From NCBI RefSeq assembly GCF_029784135.1, contig NC_073746.1:72272042-72336041 (forward strand): DNA of 64,000 nucleotides, in the 5' to 3' direction. Below, in pieces: positions 33,390 to 45,389 of this stretch (within the stretch, counting starts at the first letter, position 1; each line of letters opens with the position of its first letter). Made by a program: the position numbers and the translations under genes. This DNA comes from Toxorhynchites rutilus septentrionalis (lineage: Eukaryota > Arthropoda > Insecta > Diptera > Culicidae). The notes under the pieces are model-generated. The model did no database searches, was not told the DNA's origin, and was given only the letters and a program-made list of their open reading frames with translations.

Positions 33390-33880
33390 ACATTAGAGTG
33401 CCAATGCAAATGGCCATCTCGAATTTTCAAAGCGAACTTGATTAAAAATGTCGATTCTCACCAAAAACTACCCTATGCAAAATATCAGCTCAATCGGACT
33501 TCATTTACTAGTGTCGCACAGCGGTCAAAGTTTGAGTCGAGATAACAGAGATAACAGAGATAACAGAGATAACAGAGATAACAGAGATAACGGAGATAAC
33601 AGAGATAACAGTTAATTTCGACGTTTCGTGCAATTCTAAGACATTTGGCATCAACATTTTTTTTTTTAAGACTCCGATTTCCTTTACTCCCCCTTGGGTG
33701 ATTTTTCGGTTTTCAAAAAACTTTAATTTTTACATCTGCGACAATAGTAAATGAAGCCCGAATGAGCTAATATTTTGCATAGGGTATTTTATCGTGCAAA
33801 TAAACATTTCGCAGAGAGTCCCGTATGAAAAATCGATATGACGATTAGAGTGACGATTTTCATCGGCACCCTAAACCATT
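33390..33880. mobile_element. Fold-back MITE with long inverted arms
   Basis: The left arm (33459-33520: CTACCCTATGCAAAATATCA, GCTCAATCGGACTTCATTTA) is inverted at 33738-33790. The outer ends TTAGAGTGCCAATG (33393) and CGGCACCCTAA (ending about 33874) are also inverse. A minisatellite sits between the arms. Past 33900 another partly matching unit (GACGTTTCATGCAATTTGAA, GGCATTTGACATCAA) repeats 33618-33655. Confidence 0.7.
33539..33610. repeat. Minisatellite (GAGATAACA)x8
   Basis: Eight head-to-tail copies of the 9-mer GAGATAACA with a single substitution (ACG) in the sixth, inside the fold-back MITE. Confidence 0.95.
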
Positions 33881-35125
33881 CGTTTTGCCTCGTATTGCGA
33901 AAAAACGACAAAGTCCCAGAGCGTCGATTTTTTGACAAAAAATTTTTTTTTTTAGATGGCAGTAGATCTCGACGTTTCATGCAATTTGAAGGCATTTGAC
34001 ATCAAAAAATTCACTTATACCAATGTTCACTTTGAGCAGTTTATTCGTATTTAGAATTCTAGAAATATCATTACCAGCTTCGTTTATTCTCTAGTCAAAT
34101 ATTTGCCTTGCGTGTGTTAGCTGAAAGAAAAATGATCCACAATTGCGATTTTTCCTAAATGCATTTGCAAACAGGCTGCCAAATAGTAAGCTGTCAAAGA
34201 AGAGCGATGTTTTGTTTCGATTGTATTCATAGTGGAAACATTTTTTTTCGGGTATAAGTATATCCGAAAAAAGTTATCATAAATGCAACACATTTCCTAG
34301 CAAACTAAATTCCAACAAGTACAGTAAATATAATTTTGAAATTGAAATACTTTCAATATCAAGAGATTTTAAAAATATATCGCTATTAAAATTGAAGATT
34401 CCATTTTCAATTAATTCTTTTTAATTTCATTGATATTTCTTCTATGTTGATTGCATCATTGAATGGAAATGACATGAATTATATTATGTCGTCTATTTTT
34501 TTAAATATCTTCAAATCTTCTGTCGAACTAATTTCGTAACGAAGAAATTTGATCTGCATAACGATCGTATTCGTGTGTGTTAATATTTCCGAATTGTTTC
34601 AAATTTTGTCTTCTAAATTATGCTTTCTTTGGCGGGTTTACATTGGGAAGATCTATAGCTAAAGATGGATTTATTCACCCGTATGTAGATGTAAACGGGT
34701 GAGAATATATATGATACACTTCTTCGAGGTATATATGTATAGAATGTATAGAATAAATTCAGGCATATGTAAACGCTGGTGAATTTCTCACTGGTGAGAA
34801 ATCTTTTTTATTAGATAGATCCTACAAACACATCCTCATTGATACGCATAACCGTGCGTATGTTGTTGCAGCTGGTGGTACCGATATTTCGAGATCTACT
34901 CGACCGATGTGGCTGATTTTTTTTCAGCATGTGAAAATGGATTATCTGAAGTGTTACATAGCCGTTTTTTGATACAGTGATAGACATTCGTTTAGCCGCA
35001 CTTGAAAAAAAACTTGAAACATTTACAAAACAACTAGGAATGTTCTTTTTATTGGGATACTTATTTGCTGTAATGATAGTAAATTTAAGTCACTTTTTAT
35101 TGAAAGGGCGTGCGTCACAATCACG

Positions 35126-35150
35126 CACACACACACACACACACACACAC
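35126..35150. repeat. (CA)n microsatellite
   Basis: An uninterrupted CA run of about 12 units inside the left arm of the Tc1 element. Confidence 0.9.
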
Positions 35151-35329
35151 AAGGCGCCATCGGTGGATATAAACATTCAAACGTCGTTTTTCCCGAGACA
35201 TTTTTTTAGCCGCAGGGCATAAAATCGAGTTTTCGCATAATCACCAAGCCTTTGTTTGTGTTTTCTGAAAAAATACTTGGGAATGTTCAATTAGATGTGC
35301 AACGTAAGAAGTTGGTCAGATTAGTGATT

Positions 35330-36240
35330 TACGTAGAATTGACAGGAATGGTGAAAGGTATTCTATTGTCGGAAGAGGGGCGGAAAATAATAAAGATATT
35401 CAGTGAACAAAAGTTTTCTAATCGCTCGATCGTAACAAAAATTGGTCTATCTGAGAAAGTGGTACGGAATTTCTTTAAATAGTGCCAGAAATATGGGATA
35501 TAACGACCAACAAATGGGAACACCAAAGTTACTTTGCGTCTTAAAGGTCGAATAAGACACGAAGCAACCAGGAAATGATGTCCTGCTCATACATTTAGGC
35601 AGAATCGGTTGTTCCAGTAACGAAGAGGCATATTGCGCGCATCTTGAATGAGTCAGCAAACACCATGTGGAAGAAACCTCAAGGGAAGCCGAAACTGACC
35701 GCCACCCATAAACAGAACCATCTCATTTTCGCCCGAAAATACATGGAATGGAGACTAGAATGGAGAAATGTTGTATTTTCCGGCCGAAAAAAGTTCAATT
35801 TGGATGGTCCGGACTGTTACAGTTGCTATTGGTACAATTTAAGTCAACGGCATGTCGTGAGATCGAAGCGAAACTTTGGGGGGCGGAGGTTTGACAGTGT
35901 GGGGAGCCGTTTCCTATCACAGCAAGCTTCTCATTTGTTTCATTTTCACCCGAATGAACTCCGAAAAGTATCTTCAATTACTGGAGGACGTTTTGATTGG
36001 CCATATTGAGGATAAAGCTACCGAGGATGTTGTTTTTTCAGCAGGATTATGCATAGATCCACGTTTCCAAGCAATCGAAGGCATGGTTTGCCGAGAAGGA
36101 CATTCCGCTTCTTGAATGATCTGCTGGCAGTCGATTGCAATCCCATAGAGAACCTATGGAGAATCTTGGCCGAGATGGTCTATGCAAACGGATGACAATT
36201 TGACAACATTTCCAGTCTCAAGGCAGTAATTCAGGAATGT
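35330..36240 (+). pseudogene. Tc1-like transposase pseudogene
   Basis: Frames in order: LLSEEGRKIIKIFSEQKFSN (HTH); ESANTMWKKPQGKPKLTATH; WRNVVFSGRKKFNLDGPDCY, where the usual SDEKKFNLDGPDG has lost its catalytic Asp and Glu (SGRK); VWGAVSYHSKLLI; MNSEKYLQLLEDVLIGHIED; then, shifted, KAWFAEKDIPLLE-like and CNPIENLWRILAEMVYANG in the third frame, up to the SINE. At least four stops or shifts are present. Confidence 0.85.
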
Positions 36241-36243
36241 TGG

Positions 36244-36409
36244 GGTGGAGGCGATCTGGCGTAGTGGTAACATCCATGCCTCTCACGCTGAAGGTCACGA
36301 GTTCAATTCTCACTCCCGACATTCTTCCAAAAATGGAAGTAAAAAGTGACGAACCAGCCAAATGAGTTGAAAATCACTATAATACAGATAAAAAAAAAAG
36401 AAAAAAAAA
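36244..36409 (+). mobile_element. tRNA-derived SINE with 10-bp target duplication
   Basis: The head contains TCTGGCGTAGTGGTAAC (A box) and CACGAGTTCAATTCTCAC (B box). The 166-bp element ends in an A-rich tail. The direct repeats GGAATGTTGG at 36234-36243 and 36410-36419 prove retroposition. It sits inside the Tc1 transposase pseudogene, so it is younger than the Tc1 insertion. Confidence 0.92.
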
Positions 36410-37349
36410 GGAATGTTGGACTATAATCAATATGGCAACACTTTAAAAGCTGTCTGACTCGATGCCAAATCGAGTTTTAAAAGTGATTCGAAATGGAGGT
36501 GGACATACTAAATATTAACTACCGATTGGATTCGAAATTTGCCGCACAAATTTTCTTTTATTGAAATTTTAGGATGCGGCTGAACGAACCCTGATTCCAC
36601 ATATTTAAATTACTTAGAAAACAAAATTTTTTTTTTTACTTTTTTTTAGAATGGATTCGATGAAAATAAACAATAATCGTCTTTTATGAGCAAAACTGTA
36701 CAAAGAACTGACTTATTTTTAAAAACATTGAGGAAAAATAGGGTGCGGCTAAACGAATGTCTACCACTGTATCTCATCTTTTAGATTTTTTATGAGCTTT
36801 CAAATACCGATTTTTAATGAAAAATAACTTATTTTTAACAAAAGTGGCCGCCATTTCAGCATTTGTTTTTGATTTTTAAAAACCCCTATATGACGCTTTA
36901 GGTATTGTTTAAACGTTTCAAATATTCATTGGAATTCGTTCTGCGGCACCCTGTTGCTTCAGAATCGATATCACCAGCAAGGTACCGATTTTCAGACAGC
37001 ATCTACGCATCCAGCCGTCAACAGCGTAATAATCATTATTCGCGCATTTAAAAAATGGAAAATACATCTTCAAAGATACATTAAACAATAACCAATATAT
37101 CCGAATACTTCACTTTATTCCTAACACTCAAAAAAATCACGAAAATTGATTATTTTTCGACCTTCCAGACAGGAACCCGACCTTAAGCAATAACTGTAAA
37201 ACAACGCATAGCATGAAGGAGCGCCCAGGCATGCGTAGCGAAAAATTGAAAGAGTATTGGTGTAATGTGATGTAGGGTGTTTCAGTTTTGCGAAAATCAA
37301 AGAAAGGTTATTGGATTCTTGTACGGACAGAAGTAGTTGCTCATGATGT

Positions 37350-38405
37350 TTTTGACGTAGGACTACGTCTTTCATTTCTATACCGGGGTGTAAAATCAAA
37401 GTTTCGAAAACGAAAGCGTTACGCCGAAGACCGAGATTTTGAAACTGAACGAAATGGTATGATAAACACTTCATTCGAAAGATAAAATGTCTACGCGTTC
37501 TATACTTGTTACTTTCTGATCCAAAAACTTGTTTCAATAGTCTTAAATTTGCTTTCAAAATAGGCTATTGAAATCACCAATCGGTATATAAGCGAGCGCC
37601 GCTCGGAAATCCACTCAGTTCTAATTGAACAGCGATTGGAGCATGTTGTCGCTGTTGTGGTGAAGCTCTTCATTTATCATGAAAGCGCGGATGAACGGTG
37701 TCACCAAGAGCCTGTTTGTGCACCTTAGGCCAGAAGGGAATCCATCAGGAGGAGAGTGATGCTACAAACGGTTCCCCGGGAAGATCTCGAAGCAGCCGCT
37801 ACACACACACACACATACACGCACGGAATTCTTTCCGTTTGGATCGAGAAAGATCCGGAAAATAATCTGCCAGTTCCTCTAGGAATTTAGAAATACATTC
37901 ATGTGAAAGAGTTTATTTGAATGTTTTCTATCCATATAACACTGTGACCAAATATGTTTCAATCAAGTGCTATTAACAGATGGTTATCGAGTAAGCATTA
38001 ACCACTGGTGGGCTTCCAGTATCGAGGAAAATGTGGAAATATCTAATCGTTACTGAAAACAATCTGCCAGTTCCTCTGGGAATTTAAAATTACATTCATA
38101 TGAAAGAGTTTATTTTAATGTTTTCTATCCATGTAACACTGTGACCAAATACATTAGGTTTTGTGATTTTTCAATCAATCGCAATCAACAGGATAGCTTC
38201 TGAAGATTATTCTTCCCCATCAGTAGGATATTTCCGTATCCAATATTGGATGCATAAAACCTTGTGCCTCCAACGTAACGCTCTCGTTTTCGAAGTTCTC
38301 CAAATATTCATTCATTCAGAATGAATTCAGATTCAACTTCATACAAATGATCTCTAAATCAACGATAGTCCTACGTCACCCTTGCGGTTATACCATAGAT
38401 ATAAC
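37350..38405. repeat. Promoter-bearing dispersed repeat with TGACGTAGGACTA ends
   Basis: TGACGTAGGACTA occurs at 37352 and inverted at 38367-38379, followed outside by CACCCTTGCGGTTATACCAT, AGATATAACCCAC; the inverse of that block recurs at 9378-9410. Inside are a TATA promoter (37585), GC-rich transcribed-looking sequence (37620-37800), a CA-rich run near 37802 and two direct copies of a 100-bp unit (CTGCCAGTTCCTCT, AAAGAGTTTATTT, ATGTTTTCTATCCAT, AACACTGTGACCAAATA) at about 37866 and 38063. No long ORF. Its class is unknown to me. Confidence 0.55.
37575..37620 (+). promoter_or_regulatory. TATA-Inr Pol II core promoter
   Basis: CACCAAT at 37575 precedes GGTATATAAGCG (TATATAAG at 37585-37592). 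CACTCAGTTCT follows with the A of TCAGTT at 37617, 32 bases after the TATA start, which is the arthropod TATA-to-initiator distance. The unusually GC-rich spacer (GAGCGCCGCTCGG) is a short palindrome. Confidence 0.6.
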
Positions 38406-38599
38406 CCACTTCCTGTTTTTACTCAATTGAAAGATGAAATTTAATACGGTGAAAAAAGGTAATTGAAAATTCTTGTATTTTGGCGCCCCAAAGGGTCGGG
38501 CGCCCCCGGCAAATGCCGGCCGCACACTACACCTCTGTTATGATGCCATTCAATACGAGCTAATATGATGATGACAGCTTTTAAAGTCGTACGCGATCT

Positions 38600-39140
38600 A
38601 GGCGAGAACTTGAATGTTAGATTGAGTGCGCTTCTCCCAGTAGCTTACACATTTTTTTCACTATCTGTACTTCTGATGTACAGAAGGTCAATGAGTTATC
38701 GAGAAAAGGCAGCGTTTCTCCAAGCCTTTCATGACGTATATGCCCTGGCTGATGCTCCTGGTGGCGAAGAAAATTTCGGTTTTCCAGCCACCGCTGCAGA
38801 TGGTATGCCAAACCAGGTCATATTGGGGAACTTGGGTAGTTTCATGATCTTGAAGATGTCTACCACCTTTCCCATTCTCGCTGTCGTGTAAAACTACTGT
38901 TTCGGAAGTTGCTTGGAGCTCGATTTTCACAACTTCGTTTGTGATAAACTCCTTTTACTTGGACACCCAAGGTGATACCGGGATCAAAATTTTCATCAAA
39001 CATTCATACGCATACGCATACGCATACGCAGTACGCATCTTGATTGATAGCCAAACCAGAGGACTTGAATCATGACCTAGAAATACCTCTTTCGGAAAAA
39101 GCAATGTACAACATCACTTTCTGTCCAAAATTATGTTGAA
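38600..39140 (-). pseudogene. DD37E-like transposase fragment
   Basis: On the - strand 38930-38688 reads YDLVWHTICSGGWKTEIFFA, TRSISQGIYVMKGLEKRCLF, corresponding to the segment between first and second catalytic Asp in DD37E elements (compare YLVWQAICSCGLRSEPFVTK at 23660-23725). No ends were found. A CATACG hexamer tandem repeat (about 39002-39030) interrupts the upstream part. Confidence 0.65.
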
Positions 39141-39330
39141 ACTTATATTAGGCTGTCAAAAAAGTCCTGCGGTATTTCCGCGAGGTGTCGTTGTAAGCGC
39201 GTAGTTCTAGTTGTATTCATTGTATCGAGTCATACCATAGCTTGTTGGAAAGGTATTTTTGCGCGCTATAATATAGTCCTTGACAGTGTTTTGTTTGGTT
39301 AAGTCGTTCGTGAGTTATAGTGTCGCAAAT

Positions 39331-40370
39331 ATGGAGCAAAATAAAGAGAAAATCCGACATATTTTACAGTACTACTATGACAAAGGCAAAAATGCATCTC
39401 AAGCTGCCAATAAAATTTGTGCAGTTTATGGACCCGATACAGTTTCCATTTCCACCGCACAACGATGGTTTCAACGTTTTCGTTCTGGTGTAGAGGTCGT
39501 CGAAGATGCGCCACGCTCCGGAAGGCCTGTCGTCGAAAATTGCGACAAAATCGTTGAATTAGCCGAGAAAGACCGGCATAGTAGCAGCCGTAGCATCGGC
39601 CAAGAGCTGGGGATAAGTCATCAAACCGTTATTAACCATTTGAAGAAGCTTGGATTCACAAAGAAGCTCGATGTATGGGTGCCACACACGTTGACGCAAA
39701 AAACGTCTTTGACCGTATCGACGCATGTGAATCGCTGCTGAACCGCAACAAAATCGACCCGTTTCTGAAGCGGATGGTGACTGGCGATGAAAAGTGGGTC
39801 TCTTACAACAACGTGATGCGTAAACGGTCTCGGTCGAAGCCCGCTGAAGCGGCTCAGACGGTGGCCAAGCCCTCATTAACGGCCAGGAAGGTTCTGCTGT
39901 GTGTTTGGTGGGAGTGTCAAGGAATAATCTATTATTCCTTGACACTCCCACCAAACACACAGCAGAACCTGCTTCCCTATGGCCAAACGCTCAATACGGA
40001 CCTGGACCGCTTGAAGGTAGCACTCATGAAGAAGAGGCCATCTTTGATAAACAGAGGCCGCATTGTTCACCATCAGGACAACGCCAGGCCACACACTTCT
40101 TTGGTGACGCGCCAGAAGCTCCGGGAGCTCGGATGGGAGGTTCTTTTGCATCCGCCGTATAGTCCGGACCTTGTACCAAGTGACTACCACCTGTTTTTGT
40201 CCATGGCGAACGAGCTAGGTAGTCAGAAGTTAGCCACAAAAGAGGCCTGTGAAAATTGGCTATCCGAGTTTTTTGCCAATAAGGAAGCGAGCTTCTATAA
40301 CAGGGGTATTATGAAGTTGGCATCTCGTTGGGAACAAGTCATCGAACAAAACGGCGCATATTTGACTTAA
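39331..40370 (+). pseudogene. Mariner transposase with frameshift and palindromic insertion
   Basis: The frame MEQNKEKIRHILQYYYDKGK is open through both HTH segments to WVPHTLTQK (about 39700). It then shifts: the remainder (RIDACESLLNRNKIDPF to the stop at 40370) is open in another frame. The catalytic triad is present: VTGDEKWVSY, HHQDNARPH and PPYSPDLVPSDYHLF, with 34 residues between the second and third Asp. In the segment that normally reads ..GIIYYELLPYGQ.., eleven extra residues (SLTLPPNTQQN) are encoded by the arm of a palindrome. One frameshift plus this insertion separate it from a functional gene. Confidence 0.9.
39889..39970. repeat. Palindrome with 40-bp arms and 2-base spacer
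   Basis: The left arm 39889-39928 (AGGTTCTGCTGTGTGTTTGG onward) is exactly complementary to 39931-39970, with spacer CT. It lies inside the mariner transposase frame and adds in-frame codons. Confidence 0.95.
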
Positions 40371-40443
40371 AACAGATGAGTGTAATTTTATGAACAAATG
40401 AAAATTCAAAAAAAAAATACCGCAGGACTTTTTTGACAGCCTA

Positions 40444-43400
40444 ATATTATATATTCGGAGATGCAGTAGAACTATCCATGAAATAGTATCGATCGTTTCC
40501 GGGAATGTGTGTCTTCGGAAGCGGGAAGTAACTTTCGTCGTTCAAAGCAAAACATTTTCCGGAATATGTTTTTATCAACTAGCGGCATTAGAATTTCAGC
40601 GTCGAAAATATATTTCTCAGTGTATTCCGGGGCTCTGGTCTTCCTTCGGCATTTTAAAAGTTGATGGAAAATCAACGAACTGTTTAGAAAAAATAACATT
40701 TTAAATACACTGTCAAAAAATGTTACTCAAAAATTGAATTTTATATAACAAACTTTTATATCTCAGAGCATTCCTTTCCTTCAATTTTTTTTGTATATTT
40801 TTATTGGAAACACTTTTAATCTAACAAAGTGAAAATAATGTTAGTGAAATGTCGGATCCTCACTCGTAGTATCCAGCAGCAGTATGCATTTTTGAATATT
40901 TGACGAGAATGGTTACGATTTTACAATGTATTGAAATTTTATAAATTTATTGTTGAGTTACTCATGCTTGAAAGTTTATCGAAGTCAGGATTGGTCAGCG
41001 GTTGATGCATGTCCTCAGATAGCCGTGAAAGCACTATATAATGTGCCAACCATTGCCAACATCAGTTTCTATTTCGCTACCGTGTTAAACAAATGAGCAA
41101 AATGTTTCGCTTCAGAATGCATTTTCAGAATATGTGCGATGTTGTGTGGGTGTGTGTGTGCGTGCGATGCAATGTAACGGTAGTTAAAACCACGCAATCC
41201 ATCGGTTCTTTTTAGGGCCACCAAATTTTTCGACAAAATAGTTATTTTTAAAATTTCGTTGCATTCTAAAATAATATCCAAAATAGTCCAAAGTGAATTA
41301 TTTTGATAATTTTTTTGCTGGCTTCTGTGGATTTGGGAGCGAGTCTGGATTTCTTGGTGTAATGGTGATGATGTTTTGAATTATAGAAGTTGTCTTAGAC
41401 TCTTAGACTTTCTCAGTTCATTCATCTCCAGCCTTAAAAAAGGACAATTTGGAAAACTAAACCATCGGCCTTGAGAAAGGGCATTTAAGAAGCCTCACTG
41501 TCGGTGCCATCTGGTCGCTCGGTCGCTGATAAATCGTGAATTACTTATTGGTGATTTTTTTCGGTCGATTATATTATTTTCGTGAATTCGAATAATAATG
41601 TAATGTAATGTAACAAAATTACTCCATGGAACGGTTAACCCTTAGTCTCTTATGGTACTACGGGAATATAATCACGTGCTGCATCGCGAAGCAGCCATCG
41701 AACGCATGTACCTTCTAGAAGCAACGAATCACCGTAGACATTTTCCCATGTTTACCGTCACGTTAACAGCACGTTATCCACTACGCTACGCTCGTCCTCA
41801 GCTGTTAACATGAATAATAAGTTCGCGCGCCACCGTAGATCATTCCAGTAGCAGTCGCTTGAGTCCGGCAATCTCCGGTTCGGGGAAGAACCATGGTTGG
41901 AGAGTGTTGTCACCGATCGGGGCAATTTATCGTTGTTTCTCGATCTGCTTGCTTAATTGTGCTGAATTATGGTTCGGTGAGGGGAAAAAGTGTAACTAAA
42001 GATCTATAGGTCCGTTATCGGTCTCAGAAGCCGGGCGACGCGGGGTTGCCATATGCCATTGACCGTTGCACTCTTTGGCTTCAGCTGCCGTGTGATCTCG
42101 TAAGATTATGATCGTTCATGCGGAAAACCACCGCGAAATTATGTCGGAAGCTGGCGAAATAAAATATGGAAAGTTTGTTTTCCTCTGTTGGTTAAAATGT
42201 GATGTAATTGAATGGTTTCAATGCGACTGCGGATTGCACATCGTCATTCGTCTTATGTTCTACACGAATATGAGAGACAAAATAAATGGTAGCTTAAAAT
42301 CAGATGATGAATGAGCACAACAACAGCAGCATATTTTGCATTCCTGGTCATAAATCAAATTCAATGCGCTCGCCTTCGCACGATTATGGTTTAGTGATAA
42401 TTTTTGCAAAAAACACATTTCACCATCGCTTATCAGGGTTTGAATCTGTCCATGACTAATGCCGCACGCACCCAGGTCAATCATAGTGTAAACAAAACAT
42501 AACTGCAATGTCAACAATGTCGACGAAAGAACGGCTCAAACTTGAGTCGAAGGAGGACTGTTTGCATATTTTGTATTTTATTTTGAAGCTGACGAAGTTT
42601 TATGTGGTTGAGAAATGGGTTGGAAGACAACAATGACAATTTATTTGCATATCCATTGCGTGTGGCCACCGATCGATCGACACGCGTGTATTGGTTGATC
42701 ATCGGATTTGTTTTGGGCTTTCGACACGTTTTCGCGTACCGGTCATGGTGCCCTGAGGGGCTGGTGAAGGGAATCCCCAAATTTCATTGATGAAAACGTG
42801 TGAATACTATCGTGACGTTGGTCCAGTGTGAGCTAGCATTCGGTGGTTGAACTGCTTAGCTTTTTTTTTTGCGGAAGGAATGTTAGGGACTGGAAGCGAA
42901 AGGGAAGGAACAGATTTAAATGCTAGCAATTATGATACAATGAAACTGTAAGCGATGTGGCATTACATATAAGTACAAACCACTTGGATCCCTTTAAACG
43001 CTACGCACGATAAACATCGGCAGTTCGTGTGTACGGCATGAATTTAGCTCATTTGAATTTCAGCCAATTTAGCTCTCCCACCGTAAAAGGGTGCCAACGT
43101 CAATGTGCGATTGGTTGGAAGCATGATTTAATGGAATTAATTCACCGCATTGTCATTGAACAATTACATAAAGCGCCTTGTCATATATTTAATGGCTTCG
43201 GAATGGCCTGAAATGAAGTGATGACGATCGCGCTGCGTATGCAGTTGTGAGTGCACTTTCCGCAGCGGGTGGTATTACTGATAGCCCAACAGGAGGCAGC
43301 CAATAATATCGAATTGATACACGAAATCAATTATCTCATTAGGGTTATTTGCAAATCGAATTTATGCCTGCTTGGCTTTTTATAATAGACAATAATTAAT

Positions 43401-43840
43401 GGATATTATCCACAAATCACGGGTTCACAATAGGGAGCATGTTGTCAGTAGCTTTGAGCTTTTATGTACATCACCGATTGTTTCGATTTCTTCAATATTG
43501 CCGATCATCACAAATGGTCCTTAATGCGGCAGAATTCCACAAAAGTTGCCTGCATTTTTATATTTTCTTTTGATAAAAGTTAAATTTTCCTACACGAGAT
43601 TTAGCGATCTAACAGTGTACATCATTCAATTTAAATTACATATACATTGACCGCCATGAAGAAAGATCCATCCTATTTTATGTTTTATGGCTTTTAGTGA
43701 TTGTAGAACATTATATCTCTTATTTCCATTGTTCTCGATTCGAATCAGTTTTTAATAGAAATATATGTTGAATTGCAGAAGGATAAAATATACCAAAGCA
43801 GGTAACCATTAACATCAATAATTATCTTGATCTCCAATAG
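40444..43840. other. Region without recognised repeats; possibly single-copy
   Basis: I see no transposase or RT similarity and no convincing ORF. 41640-42000 is GC-richer, with words such as GAGTCCGGCAATCTCCGG and GGGGAAGAACCATGGTTGG that look like a 5' UTR or promoter, but no coding exon could be joined to it. Short AATGT units occur near 41588-41610. Confidence 0.25.
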
Positions 43841-43849
43841 CCTCGATAA

Positions 43850-44620
43850 CTAACTTGTACTGGAGAAAAACAGTTCTGAACAGTCCTCAATTGAATTGAC
43901 ATTCGGGTCTAGAGGAGGCCATTCAAGTGGATTAATGCGTCGAGATCGGACATGGACATAATCTTTCTCCAGTTTTCTTGGATCGTCGTTCTGTTGAAGG
44001 GCAAAAAAGCCTTCCGCTATAGAAGTAATTCTTTGAGGAAATCAATGTACAAATCAGTTGTCATAGTACCGATGGTTCAAATCAAATTTTCTACACATTT
44101 CATAGTACTTTCCAAGCGTCGTTCATCCAAGCTTTTTTTCACTTTCCATCACACTCCTCCATGTCATTTTTTGTTAAATAACGTAAATTTTGACTCCTCG
44201 GTTCATAAAATACATCTCCATAACTTCTTAGATTTGCTGGTGATTTCTTGGCAAACATCTAGTTCATTTCTTAAAATTTTGTTGATGAACAGTCGTATCT
44301 TCCTGAATTTACTTTCGCACCCATGTTCAGCTAGTCTGTGATGAACGGTGAATGAAGCGTTGCCGAAGTGCACAAAACGGAATAAAATATTTCTAAACAT
44401 TCTTGTAGGACTTCGGAAACTAAGAAGGTTCTGGGTGCATTGGAGCGGAAGTGGAAACTACCGATTTTAGGACCGCTTTTTGGAACACTTGTCGACCAAA
44501 ACATGGGGCGAAGATTCCCGTAATCTTACGCTTACTAATAAGGGAGTACAAAAGTTTATAAAAAACATAGATATATGAGAAGTATCTTTTCAGAGAATGA
44601 AGACTGCAGTGCAATCAATG
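43850..44620 (-). pseudogene. Degenerate Tc1-like transposase
   Basis: On the - strand: RKITGIFAPCFGRQVF; LWRCILWTEESKFTLF (first catalytic region W..VLW[TS]DESKF); GTMTTDLYIDFLKELLL; NDDPRKLEK (relic of the QDNDPKHT second-Asp box); and NPLEWPPLDPNVNSIED (relic of EWPPQSPDLNPIEN). Many stops and shifts. No TIRs were found. It is older than the other DNA transposons here. Confidence 0.7.
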
Positions 44621-45389
44621 AGGACATTGGACTAAAATAATGAATTGATGACAGAAGTACACATTGGGTAAGATTGTTCGGATTTTGTCAAGTGCATTTT
44701 CTGTCAATGAAATATCTGCAATATCTACAGCTGCAAAATATCTGCAAGCTGCTACATTTTCATATTTCATATATTTCGACATGGCCGTCAAATCAGAGTC
44801 CTTTTTTTATGAAGATGATTGAGATAAAGGAAAATACCTCAGTTTGCTTCATGACAACCATGGGAGTCATGTGAGCAGCCAAAACAACATTCGTTGAACC
44901 CGAGCGAGCTTTTTAGATATCCGAGAATTTTCAAGTCAGTACACAATATAGTCCAAATATAATCGAGTCCGACCTGTACACGCGATACAGATTCACTGCC
45001 ATATATTTTTTTTCGATAAGTTATATGTTTCAGTAGTTGTATTCTCAAGGTTCGAAATTTTATAAAGTGTTGTCCTATTGTTATACTTATTATCTTTTGG
45101 TGCGCAAGAACATAACACTAAGCGACGAAGGGAAGAACGATATAACAGTATCCTTATCCCAAAATCTCAACAAAAACTAATTCCGACTATCTTGGGTTTT
45201 ATTCATAAGGGCAAATATTCAACCATTCTATGCCAAACCGATATAGTGGTTCATAGATTTCGTGAAAAGTTATAGTTAGGTTCATTATCGCAAAATATTA
45301 GACCCGCATTTTTTTTTATTTTTTCATTGAGGTGCCCATTTCCTTTTTAGGGTGGTCCGAAAAATCAATATTCCCGTTTTTTCCAAAAA

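Larger units (their letters stand above)
34975..36769 (+). mobile_element. Tc1-like transposon with IR/DR ends, carrying a SINE
   Basis: The outer ends CAGTGATAGACATTCGTTTA (34975) and, inverted, CAGTGGTAGACATTCGTTTA (ending 36769) are flanked by TA. Inner copies of the AGCCGCA motif (35208 left; inverted ATGCGGCTGAACGAACC near 36573) give the double-site IR/DR plan of long-TIR Tc1 elements. The sister repeat at 45478-45484 keeps the empty TA target. Without the SINE the element is about 1.6 kb. Confidence 0.9.
34900..37045. repeat. Dispersed repeat R3, copy A (interrupted by Tc1 element)
   Basis: The flanks of the Tc1 element (GTTACATAGCCGTTTTTTGA on the left; AAAATAACTTATTTTTAACA and GTGGCCGCCATTTCAGC on the right) correspond to uninterrupted sequence at 45455-45575. 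Further right, CATTGGAATTCGTTCTG and CAGACAGCATCTACGCAT match 46875-46925. Confidence 0.8.
39151..40441 (+). mobile_element. Near-complete DD34D mariner (family M2)
   Basis: The TIRs GGCTGTCAAAAAAGTCCTGC (then GGTATTT) are identical at both ends and flanked by TA (39149-39150, 40442-40443). The 1291-bp length is standard. It carries a nearly complete transposase with one frame break and one palindromic insertion. A scrap of the same family is at 33030. Confidence 0.95.

Noticed and set aside
33539..33610. CRISPR-like array
   Set aside because: The 9-mer repeats are head to tail without spacers and the genome is animal; it is a minisatellite.
41640..42000. First exon of a host gene
   Set aside because: Composition is suggestive, but no open frame with similarity and no joining exon was found, so it is left as unassigned.
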